17,546 bases of DNA, taken from NCBI GenBank assembly GCA_027486075.1, contig JAIXPU010000046.1, positions 1 through 17,546 of the forward strand, given 5' to 3'. The notes under the pieces are model-generated. The model was not told the DNA's origin. It did no database searches and worked only from the letters and a program-made list of their open reading frames with translations. Each line of letters begins with the position of its first letter. Within the stretch, counting starts at the first letter, position 1. This document shows positions 7,185 to 14,357 of the stretch, piece after piece. Origin of the DNA: Streptomycetaceae bacterium. Lineage in GTDB: Bacteria; Actinomycetota; Actinomycetes; Nanopelagicales; Nanopelagicaceae. The position numbers and the translations under genes were made by a program.

Positions 7185-7830
7185 AACAACCCTTAATTTG
7201 ATCTTCAGCTGCGGCTGAGGCGACGAAGAGAAGTTCATCTCCGGCAGTAAAGACATCGCTAGGAGCCGGCGCAATCACCCGACCATCGCGGACAATGGCA
7301 GCAAGGGATGCATCATCAGGAAGAGTTACCTCTTCTACAGTTTTTCCAATACAGATTGATGTATCTGGAAGTGTTATTTCAACAAGATTTGCTTGACCTC
7401 GTCTAAATGAGAATAGACGCACAACATCTCCGACGCTGACCGCCTCTTCAACAAGTGCGGCAATGATGCGAGGAGTAGATACAGCAACATCAACGCCCCA
7501 AGATTGATCAAAGAGCCACTCATTCTTTGGATGGTTAATGCGCGCAACGACGCGTGGCACCCCGTATTCAGTCTTTCCAAGGAGCGCTGTTACAAGATTG
7601 ACCTTGTCATCACCAGTTGCCGCTACCAACACCTGACATTTATTGAGTTGGGCATTATCCAGAGCTGCGATTTCACAGGCATCGGCCATCAACCATTCTG
7701 CATCAGGGACAGAGTCAATCTTGAGCGCCTTTGGATCGCGGTCAATCAGGAGAACTTGATGACCATTATCAAGAAGCTCGCGCGCGATTGCGCGCCCCAC
7801 ATTTCCTGCACCAGCAATTGCAATTCTCAT
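7171..7830 (-). CDS. trkA: TrkA family potassium uptake regulator (CeoB-like)
   Basis: Peripheral NAD(H)-binding RCK protein that gates Trk/Ktr-type potassium transporters at the inner membrane. The 219 residues hold an N-terminal Rossmann domain with GAGNVG at 7-12 and an acidic residue after strand 2 (LLIDRD, D30), then a C-terminal TrkA_C domain from about 135. It is single-module, half the length of E. coli TrkA, as usual for the actinobacterial CeoB/CeoC pair. It is the second gene of a two-gene minus-strand operon, starting 3 bases after the stop of the upstream paralogue. No membrane subunit (TrkH/KtrB) is in the window. The 3' end overlaps DUF3159 by 14 bases. Confidence 0.92.
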   Translation of the reverse strand: MRIAIAGAGNVGRAIARELLDNGHQVLLIDRDPKALKIDSVPDAEWLMADACEIAALDNAQLNKCQVLVAATGDDKVNLVTALLGKTEYGVPRVVARINHPKNEWLFDQSWGVDVAVSTPRIIAALVEEAVSVGDVVRLFSFRRGQANLVEITLPDTSICIGKTVEEVTLPDDASLAAIVRDGRVIAPAPSDVFTAGDELLFVASAAAEDQIKGCFIAQ

Positions 7831-7833
7831 AGG

Positions 7834-8493
7834 TTAATTCCCTGGCCCTTGTGTAAGTGCGCTTTCAGCAATCGCCATCTTGCCATCTTGAATTGTCATA
7901 TGTACTAAATCGCCATCTTGTAGAACTGTGTGAGGTTCTGGAATGAGCCCTTCACCGAGGCGAGTAAGGAACGCTACGCGCGCCTCTGTTGCCGCTTCTA
8001 GCTCTGTGATGGGGCGGCCATACCAATCCAAGTGAGGATGTACTTCTAGGAGTTGAACTGTTCCGGTGGCATCGCGCCATTCAGAGCGCGCACCACCTGG
8101 GGCAATGCGACGCAAAATCTGATCCGTTGCCCAGATAACAGTTGCAACCGTTGGAATTCCCAGGCGCTGATAAATCTCTGCACGGCCTGGGTCGTAGATA
8201 CGAGCAACTACATTGGTAACGCCGTAACTCTCGCGAGCTACACGCGCTGCCAAGATATTTGAGTTATCACCGTTGCTGACAGCGGCAAATGCTTCTGCGC
8301 CTTCAATTCCGGCTTCGAGCAGAGTGTCTCGGTCAAAGCCGACGCCGACAACGGTGCGACCCTTAAAGTCAGGGCCTAGGCGACGGAAAGCTTCTTTTGA
8401 TTGATCGATGACTGCAACTGAATGTCCGGCTGCTTCTAATTCGATTGCGAGTGAGGATCCCACTCGACCGCAACCCATGATGACTACGTGCAC
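7834..8493 (-). CDS. TrkA family potassium uptake regulator (CeoC-like)
   Basis: Second RCK-type regulator, also 219 residues. Its Rossmann motif is GCGRVG (7-12) with D30 after strand 2, and a TrkA_C domain runs from about 135 to 210. It is clearly diverged from its neighbour, so this is an old paralogous pair, probably acting as a heteromer on one potassium channel. The start codon is GTG at 8493; no Shine-Dalgarno precedes it, but a TAAGTT hexamer lies 6 bases upstream, which fits leaderless transcription. It is divergent from the RNA methyltransferase gene across 29 bases. It corresponds in position and strand to M. tuberculosis Rv2692 (from memory). Confidence 0.91.
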   Translation of the reverse strand: MHVVIMGCGRVGSSLAIELEAAGHSVAVIDQSKEAFRRLGPDFKGRTVVGVGFDRDTLLEAGIEGAEAFAAVSNGDNSNILAARVARESYGVTNVVARIYDPGRAEIYQRLGIPTVATVIWATDQILRRIAPGGARSEWRDATGTVQLLEVHPHLDWYGRPITELEAATEARVAFLTRLGEGLIPEPHTVLQDGDLVHMTIQDGKMAIAESALTQGPGN

Positions 8494-8499
8494 GGGACT

Positions 8500-8505
8500 A
8501 ACTTA
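8500..8505 (-). promoter_or_regulatory. candidate -10 element for the trkA pair
   Basis: On the minus strand this reads TAAGTT (TAnnnT pattern) and ends 6 bases before the GTG start at 8493. It lies in a 29-base divergent intergenic region, so any -35 would fall within or beyond the opposite gene's start. Leaderless transcription is inferred. Confidence 0.38.
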
Positions 8506-8509
8506 CTAC

Positions 8510-8515
8510 TAGGCT
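8510..8515 (+). promoter_or_regulatory. candidate -10 element for the RNA methyltransferase gene
   Basis: TAGGCT ends 7 bases before the ATG at 8523, with no Shine-Dalgarno in between. The -35 region would lie at about 8487-8492, across the trkA start codon on the other strand, so the two promoters must overlap. Confidence 0.38.
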
Positions 8516-8522
8516 ACCCATT

Positions 8523-9737
8523 ATGTCTCCACGCAGTCGCAGCTCTTTATCGGTAGGAGACCGATTTAACGTCACAATTGAAAAAATCGCTCATGGTGGC
8601 CACTTTATTGCGCGCCATGAGGGCGCTGTGATTTTTGTGCGGCATGCAATCCCAGATGAGGTCTGCACCATTGAAATTACCAGCGTGGGCACCTCATTTA
8701 ACCGCGCTGATGTCATCTCAGTAGAGAGCGCATCAACAGATCGAGTAAGTGCGCCGTGCAGATATGCGCATCGCCAAGGCTGTGGCGGGTGCGATTTTCA
8801 ACATATTGCGCCAGCGCGACAACGAGTGCTCAAAGGCGATGTCATTACAGAACAGTTTGCACGTATCGCCAAGATGGAGATATCTGTTGAAGTCGAGGAA
8901 ATCTCAGCGCCCCTAGGCTGGCGCACCCGATGCGCTGCAGTAACTACCAAGGCTGGTGTGCTCGGTTTCTATCAAGCGCGCAGCCATTCAATTACTCCGG
9001 TGGATGATTGTCGAATACTGGTCCCAGAGATGAAGTTTGCAGAGCTTTCAGCGCGAGGCGCAAAGGCAGATCAACGTATTGAAATCTCACTTTCCAATAC
9101 TGGTGAAAGAACGATTGCAACCACCAATACCCGTGAAGAGACTCCCGTGAGAACTTCAGACGGCCCAGATGTAGCGCACTATGAAATTGCTGGAAGAGTT
9201 TTAGAGGTAAGCCAGAAATCATTTTGGCAGAGCCATAAAGATGCACCGCGAGTTTTGACCGAAGTTGTTAAAGAGTTTGCTCAAGTAGGCCCTGGAGACC
9301 ACGTCCTCGATTTGTATGGGGGAGTAGGGCTCTTTACGGCGGCGCTACTCGCTGAAGTCGGCAGCGAAGGCGCTATCGATCTGGTCGAAGGCAGTAAGAG
9401 CGCAACAGCGGATGCACGTCGAAACTTTGCTGAAGATTCAATTGTTTCGATACACACAGGAGATGTTGCAAAAATTCTTCCACGCTTTAGCCAGGCTAAC
9501 GTGATTGTGCTTGACCCACCTCGAGAAGGTGCGGGCAAAGAAGTGATTGGCGAATGCGCGCGCCTGCTGCCGCGCACTATCGTCTACGTCGCCTGCGACC
9601 CGGCGGCTCTGGCGCGCGATGTTTCATACCTGCGCGAGCACGGGTACACACTCCAGCAGCTACGCGCCTTCGACCTCTTTCCGATGACACATCACATCGA
9701 ATGTGTTGCGCTCCTGACTTTAGATAAGGTATCTTGA
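8523..9737 (+). CDS. TrmA/RlmC/RlmD-family RNA (uracil-5-)-methyltransferase
   Basis: SAM-dependent methyltransferase that makes m5U in RNA, probably 23S rRNA judging by its RlmD-like build, though the target base cannot be read from sequence. The 404 residues start with a TRAM RNA-binding domain (about 8-68). A 4Fe-4S site follows, with C79, C87, C90 (CGGC) and probably C163. The SAM-binding motif is VLDLYGGVGLF (261-271), DPPR is at 331-334, the catalytic nucleophile is C358 in YVACDP, and the general-base Glu is at 393 in HIECV. All catalytic residues are present. It corresponds to Rv2689c in M. tuberculosis. Its stop codon lies inside the palindrome that precedes the aconitase gene. Confidence 0.93.
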   Translation: MSPRSRSSLSVGDRFNVTIEKIAHGGHFIARHEGAVIFVRHAIPDEVCTIEITSVGTSFNRADVISVESASTDRVSAPCRYAHRQGCGGCDFQHIAPARQRVLKGDVITEQFARIAKMEISVEVEEISAPLGWRTRCAAVTTKAGVLGFYQARSHSITPVDDCRILVPEMKFAELSARGAKADQRIEISLSNTGERTIATTNTREETPVRTSDGPDVAHYEIAGRVLEVSQKSFWQSHKDAPRVLTEVVKEFAQVGPGDHVLDLYGGVGLFTAALLAEVGSEGAIDLVEGSKSATADARRNFAEDSIVSIHTGDVAKILPRFSQANVIVLDPPREGAGKEVIGECARLLPRTIVYVACDPAALARDVSYLREHGYTLQQLRAFDLFPMTHHIECVALLTLDKVS

Positions 9738-9748
9738 CGTCAAGATAC
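9729..9748. promoter_or_regulatory. perfect 20-bp palindrome, candidate operator of the aconitase gene
   Basis: The half-site GTATCTTGAC is followed directly by its exact reverse complement, giving 20 bases with no mismatch, ending 19 bases before the aconitase ATG. The TCTTGA-N2-TCAAGA form resembles operators of MarR/UrtR-type regulators; the MarR-type TamR of Streptomyces is reported to control aconitase. A possible promoter, TTGCGC (9706-9711) with an 18-base spacer and TATCTT (9730-9735), would put the -10 and transcription start inside the palindrome, as expected for a repressor site. It also spans the stop codon (9735-9737) of the preceding gene. As RNA it could form an 8-bp hairpin with an ACGT loop but has no U-run. 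Confidence 0.6.
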
Positions 9749-9767
9749 TTATGAAAGAAGGCTCGGG

Positions 9768-12425
9768 ATGAGTAAGAACTCCCTCGGTACTAAGAAGAAC
9801 CTCACTGTTGCAGGTAAAGATTATGAAATCTTTGATATCTCAACTCTAGAAGCTGCACAGAACCTTCCCTTCTCACTAAAAATTCTCTTAGAAAATCTCT
9901 TGCGCACCGAAGATGGCGCCAACATCACCGTTGATCACATTAAGGCGTTGGCCGAATGGGATCCATCCATCGAGCCAGATACTGAAATTCAATTCACTCC
10001 TGCCAGAGTTGTTATGCAGGACTTCACCGGCGTTCCTTGTATCGTTGATTTAGCGACGATGCGCGAGGCAATTGTTGAGCTAGGCGGAGATCCAGCAAAG
10101 GTAAATCCACTTGCTCCAGCAGAGCTCGTCATTGACCACTCAGTGATTGCGGATGTCTTTGGCACTAAAGATTCTTTTGAAAAGAATACAGATATTGAAT
10201 ACGAGCGTAATCGCGAGCGTTATCGCTTCTTACGTTGGGGCCAAGGCGCTTTTGATGAATTCAAAGTTGTTCCACCCGGAACTGGAATTGTGCACCAGGT
10301 AAATATCGAATACTTAGCTCGCGTGGTCATGACCCGTTCTGTCGGAGGCGTTCTTCGCGCTTACCCAGATACCGTTGTCGGCACTGATTCACATACAACG
10401 ATGGTCAATGGCCTCGGCGTACTCGGTTGGGGAGTGGGTGGAATCGAAGCGGAAGCTGCACTTTTGGGTCAGCCGGTTTCCATGCTCATCCCACGTGTAG
10501 TTGGATTTAAGCTCTCTGGTGAACTTCCAGTCGGAACAACTGCCACCGATATGGCTCTCACAATTACTGAGATGCTGCGCAAACACGGCGTGGTTGGCAA
10601 ATTTGTAGAGTTCTACGGCCCAGGAGTTGTCTCAGTACCGATGGCAAACCGAACCACCATTGGAAATATGTCTCCAGAATATGGTTCTACCTGTGCCATC
10701 TTCCCAATCGACGAAGAAACTCTTCGTTACTTGCACCTGACCGGTCGCACTGAAGATCAAGTAGCCCTTGTCGAAAAATATGCGAAGGCGCAGGGCATGT
10801 GGCATGACCCAGCTGTATCTCCTCGCTTCTCTGAACACATTGAGCTAGATCTTTCTACCGTTGTCTCATCAATTGCCGGACCAAAGCGTCCGCAAGATCG
10901 CATCTCACTGACTGCATCAAAGAGCGCATTTGAAAAGGTATTGCCTTCATACTTCTCCGATAAGACCGGAAAGGGCGCCTACCCAGTCAAGGTCGGCGAG
11001 AAAGCGACCACCATTAAGAATGGCGATGTTGTCATCGCTTCCATTACCTCTTGCACTAATACCTCCAATCCATCAGTAATGATCGGTGCGGCGCTTCTTG
11101 CAAAGAAGGCGGTAGAAAAGGGACTTACCTCCAAGCCTTGGGTGAAGACCACTCTTGCTCCAGGGTCAAAGGTTGTTACCGATTACTACGATCGCGCTCA
11201 ACTCACCCCATATATGGAGGCGCTCGGCTTTAACTTGGTGGGCTATGGCTGCGTTACTTGTATTGGTAACTCTGGGCCGCTACCGATTGAAATCAGCAAA
11301 GCAGTTAACGAGAATGATTTGGCTGTGACGGCTGTTCTATCGGGTAACCGTAACTTTGAAGGAAGAATTAGCCCAGATGTAAAGATGAATTATCTCGCCT
11401 CGCCTCCACTGGTTGTTGCCTACGCTCTCGCCGGCACCATGAATCATGATTTTGAAACGGATTCACTCGGCAACGATAAGGATGGCAATCCAGTACTCCT
11501 GAAGGATATTTGGCCATCAGCTGCTGAAATTCAAGCAGTTATCGATTCATCCATCTCATCTGAGATGTTCACCAAGGATTATGCGACCGTCTTTGAGGGC
11601 GATCACCGCTGGAAGTCACTTGATACCCCAACAGGAAAAACTTTTGAATGGGATCCACAATCCACATATGTGCGCAAACCGCCATATTTTGAAGGAATGC
11701 CAGCGCAGCCAGAAGCTGTAAAGGATATTTCTGGCGCACGTGTGTTGGCCATTCTTGGAGATTCAGTTACAACAGATCACATCTCTCCTGCCGGAAACAT
11801 TAAAGCTGATTCTCCTGCTGGAAAGTATCTTGAAGCACACGGAGTCGATCGTAAGGACTTCAACTCTTATGGCTCCCGACGTGGAAATCACGAAGTAATG
11901 ATTCGCGGCACCTTTGCAAATATTCGCCTCAAGAATCTATTACTTGATGGCGTCGAAGGCGGATTTACTCGCAACTTCTTGAACGCTGGAGAACAGAGCA
12001 CTATTTATGATGCATCAGTTGCCTATCAAGCTGCGGGCGTTCCACTCGTTATTCTTGCTGGCAAAGAGTACGGATCAGGTTCTTCGCGTGACTGGGCAGC
12101 TAAGGGAACTGCGCTCCTTGGCGTTCGCGCTGTGATTGCAGAAAGTTTTGAACGTATCCATCGCTCCAACTTGATTGGAATGGGTGTTCTACCGCTGCAA
12201 TTTGTCAATGATGAAACTGCGCAATCACTCGGCCTTAAGGGCGATGAAGTATTTTCTATCGTAGGGGTAACAGCGCTCAATAGCGGCGCCATCCCTAAAG
12301 AGGTCACTGTGACTGCGGGGGATAGGACATTCGCAGCCAAGGTACGTATCGATACGCCAGGCGAAGCTGATTACTATCGCCACGGCGGAATCATGCAGTA
12401 CGTACTGCGCCAACTGCGCGGCTAA
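9768..12425 (+). CDS. acnA: aconitate hydratase (aconitase A type)
   Basis: TCA-cycle enzyme that isomerises citrate to isocitrate through cis-aconitate, using a 4Fe-4S cluster. The 885 residues match the usual monomeric AcnA/IRP1 length. The cluster ligands are C429 (SCTNTSNPS), C495 and C498 (GCVTCIGNSGPL). Other active-site blocks are VMQDFTGVP (82-90), GTDSHT (205-210), GDSVTTDHISPAG (664-676) and the swivel-domain motif YGSGSSRDWAAKG (768-780). The ATG has GAAGG 6 bases upstream, so unlike several neighbours it is translated from a leader. A 20-bp palindrome overlaps its presumed promoter. No AcnR-type repressor gene follows; dxs begins 15 bases downstream. The aconitase form with regulatory RNA binding is possible for the family but not shown here. 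Confidence 0.97.
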   Translation: MSKNSLGTKKNLTVAGKDYEIFDISTLEAAQNLPFSLKILLENLLRTEDGANITVDHIKALAEWDPSIEPDTEIQFTPARVVMQDFTGVPCIVDLATMREAIVELGGDPAKVNPLAPAELVIDHSVIADVFGTKDSFEKNTDIEYERNRERYRFLRWGQGAFDEFKVVPPGTGIVHQVNIEYLARVVMTRSVGGVLRAYPDTVVGTDSHTTMVNGLGVLGWGVGGIEAEAALLGQPVSMLIPRVVGFKLSGELPVGTTATDMALTITEMLRKHGVVGKFVEFYGPGVVSVPMANRTTIGNMSPEYGSTCAIFPIDEETLRYLHLTGRTEDQVALVEKYAKAQGMWHDPAVSPRFSEHIELDLSTVVSSIAGPKRPQDRISLTASKSAFEKVLPSYFSDKTGKGAYPVKVGEKATTIKNGDVVIASITSCTNTSNPSVMIGAALLAKKAVEKGLTSKPWVKTTLAPGSKVVTDYYDRAQLTPYMEALGFNLVGYGCVTCIGNSGPLPIEISKAVNENDLAVTAVLSGNRNFEGRISPDVKMNYLASPPLVVAYALAGTMNHDFETDSLGNDKDGNPVLLKDIWPSAAEIQAVIDSSISSEMFTKDYATVFEGDHRWKSLDTPTGKTFEWDPQSTYVRKPPYFEGMPAQPEAVKDISGARVLAILGDSVTTDHISPAGNIKADSPAGKYLEAHGVDRKDFNSYGSRRGNHEVMIRGTFANIRLKNLLLDGVEGGFTRNFLNAGEQSTIYDASVAYQAAGVPLVILAGKEYGSGSSRDWAAKGTALLGVRAVIAESFERIHRSNLIGMGVLPLQFVNDETAQSLGLKGDEVFSIVGVTALNSGAIPKEVTVTAGDRTFAAKVRIDTPGEADYYRHGGIMQYVLRQLRG

Positions 12426-12427
12426 TC

Positions 12428-12433
12428 TAGAAT
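12428..12433 (+). promoter_or_regulatory. candidate -10 element for dxs
   Basis: TAGAAT lies in the 15-base gap after aconitase and ends 7 bases before the dxs ATG, where no Shine-Dalgarno is present. This would allow dxs to be made from its own leaderless transcript in addition to read-through from aconitase. The would-be -35 (CTGCGC, 17 bases upstream) is poor. Confidence 0.42.
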
Positions 12434-12440
12434 AATTCCT

Positions 12441-14357
12441 ATGCTCGAATCGCTGAAGAACCCAGATGATCTGCGCGGGCTCACCCCTGAACAGCTCACT
12501 GAATTATCTGAAGAGATTCGCCAATTTCTTATCACCAAGGTCTCAAAGACTGGTGGCCATCTAGGTCCTAACCTCGGCGTTGTCGAGTTAACCATTGCGA
12601 TTCATCGCACCTTTGATTCACCTAAAGATGTCATTCTCTTTGATACTGGGCACCAGGCATATGTTCATAAAATTCTTACTGGTCGCGCCGATCAATTTGA
12701 TGGACTTCGCCAGCGGGGTGGAATTGCGGGATACCCAAATCGTCGCGAGAGCGAACACGATGTCATCGAGAATTCCCACGCCTCAACTGCGCTTTCGTGG
12801 GGAGATGGAATCTCTCGTGGATTTACCCTCACCGGACAAACTGATCGCCACGTTGTTGTAGTTGTCGGTGACGGCGCCCTTACTGGCGGAATGTCATGGG
12901 AGGCGCTCAATAACATTGCAGCGACTGAAGATCGCAATTTAATGATTGTCGTCAACGATAACGAACGTTCATATTCACCAACGATTGGTGGAATGGCAAC
13001 ATATCTTTCAACTCTTCGCGTTACCCAGGGCTATGAACGTTTCTTGGATTGGGGTAAGGAAGTCCTCTCTAAAACTCCCGTTGTTGGTACGCCAATCTAC
13101 GAAACTTTGCACGGCATGAAGAAGGGCATCAAGGACATCGTTGCTCCGCAAGGAATGTTTGAAGATCTCGGTTTGAAATACGTTGGCCCAATCGATGGCC
13201 ATGACATAACTGCCATGGAGCGAGCCTTTACCCAAGCAAAAGAATTTGGTGAGCCTGTTCTTGTTCATGTCATCACTGAAAAGGGACGTGGCCACAAGCC
13301 GGCCGTAGCTGATGAGGCAGAGAAGTTCCATGCAGTTGGTGTGGTCGATCCTGAAACTGGAACTCCGCTTGCCAAGTCAGCCACCAGTTGGACCAGCGTC
13401 TTCGCAGATGAATTGATTTCTTTAGGTCGTTCTCGCAAAGATATCGTGGCAATTACTGCGGCGATGCTTGGTCCAACTGGTCTTGATAAATTTGAGAAAG
13501 AATTTCCAGAACGCACCATCGATGTCGGTATCGCCGAACAACATGCCGTCACCAGCGCTGCTGGACTCGCCTTCGCTGGCATGCACCCTGTCGTAGCTGT
13601 TTACTCCACATTCCTTAATCGCGCCTTCGATCAATTACTACTCGATGTTGCGCTCCATAAGGCCGGAGTTACCCTTGTCTTAGATCGCGCTGGAATTACT
13701 GGCGATGATGGACCTTCACACCACGGTATTTGGGATTTAGCGCTCACCGGAATAGTTCCAACGCTTCATGTTGCAGCTCCTCGCGATGCGGCACGTCTGC
13801 GCGAAACGCTCCGTGAAGCTGTAGAGATTAGCGATGCACCATCGTTGATTCGCTTCCCAAAGGGTGCAGTGCAAAGTGATATCCCTGCATTTGAAAGACG
13901 AGATGGAATTGATGTTCTCTATCGCGGTGAGAGCGCCGACGTTCTCTTAATTAGCGTGGGTTCGATGGCCGCAATCGCCGTCGAAGCTGCATCACAGGCT
14001 TACCGCGAGGGCGTGGGCGTCACAGTTATTGATCCACGCTGGGTAAAGCCACTTCCACAGACTCTCATCTCAATGGCGCAGCGTTATAAGAGCGTCGTTG
14101 TTCTAGAAGATGGAATCCGTCATGCTGGAATCGCTAGCTCTATCTCAGAGCTATTCCGCGAAGCTGGTCTAAATGTTGCGCTCCACAGCATCGGTATCCC
14201 ACTTGAATTTATCGAGCACTCCAAGCGCGCGGAAATCCTAGAAGATCTTGGGATTACATCCCAGAAGATTTCACGCGATATCGTCGAGTGGAGTTCTACT
14301 GTGGAAGAGATGCAATTCCCGGCGCATGAAAACGCTGACCGCAAACAGACTCGCTAA
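12441..14357 (+). CDS. dxs: 1-deoxy-D-xylulose-5-phosphate synthase
   Basis: First enzyme of the MEP isoprenoid pathway: condenses pyruvate and glyceraldehyde 3-phosphate into DXP using thiamine diphosphate and Mg2+. The 638-residue protein shows the transketolase-like N-terminal domain with H40 (TGGHLGPNLG) and H71 (DTGHQAY), GDGALTGG (143-150) with the metal-binding NDN (172-174), and the pyrimidine domain with the catalytic Glu366 in GIAEQHAV. Catalytic blocks are complete. The C-terminal stretch after about residue 615 (TVEEMQF onward) is polar and looks like an extension beyond the normal family end. It is encoded mostly in the 62 bases that overlap the convergent fadB gene. Confidence 0.97.
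   Translation: MLESLKNPDDLRGLTPEQLTELSEEIRQFLITKVSKTGGHLGPNLGVVELTIAIHRTFDSPKDVILFDTGHQAYVHKILTGRADQFDGLRQRGGIAGYPNRRESEHDVIENSHASTALSWGDGISRGFTLTGQTDRHVVVVVGDGALTGGMSWEALNNIAATEDRNLMIVVNDNERSYSPTIGGMATYLSTLRVTQGYERFLDWGKEVLSKTPVVGTPIYETLHGMKKGIKDIVAPQGMFEDLGLKYVGPIDGHDITAMERAFTQAKEFGEPVLVHVITEKGRGHKPAVADEAEKFHAVGVVDPETGTPLAKSATSWTSVFADELISLGRSRKDIVAITAAMLGPTGLDKFEKEFPERTIDVGIAEQHAVTSAAGLAFAGMHPVVAVYSTFLNRAFDQLLLDVALHKAGVTLVLDRAGITGDDGPSHHGIWDLALTGIVPTLHVAAPRDAARLRETLREAVEISDAPSLIRFPKGAVQSDIPAFERRDGIDVLYRGESADVLLISVGSMAAIAVEAASQAYREGVGVTVIDPRWVKPLPQTLISMAQRYKSVVVLEDGIRHAGIASSISELFREAGLNVALHSIGIPLEFIEHSKRAEILEDLGITSQKISRDIVEWSSTVEEMQFPAHENADRKQTR

Noticed and set aside
12395..12408. 14-bp palindrome with CAGTAC/GTACTG arms resembling AcnR half-sites near the end of aconitase
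   Set aside because: It encodes QYVL of the conserved aconitase C-terminus, the arms abut without the spacer of the known AcnR site, and it lies downstream of the gene it would control. Coding coincidence is more likely.
14249..14263. Stem-loop TGGGAT-TAC-ATCCCA as terminator of fadB
   Set aside because: It is only a 6-bp stem inside the dxs coding sequence, with a weak T-containing tail on the minus strand; not enough to call.
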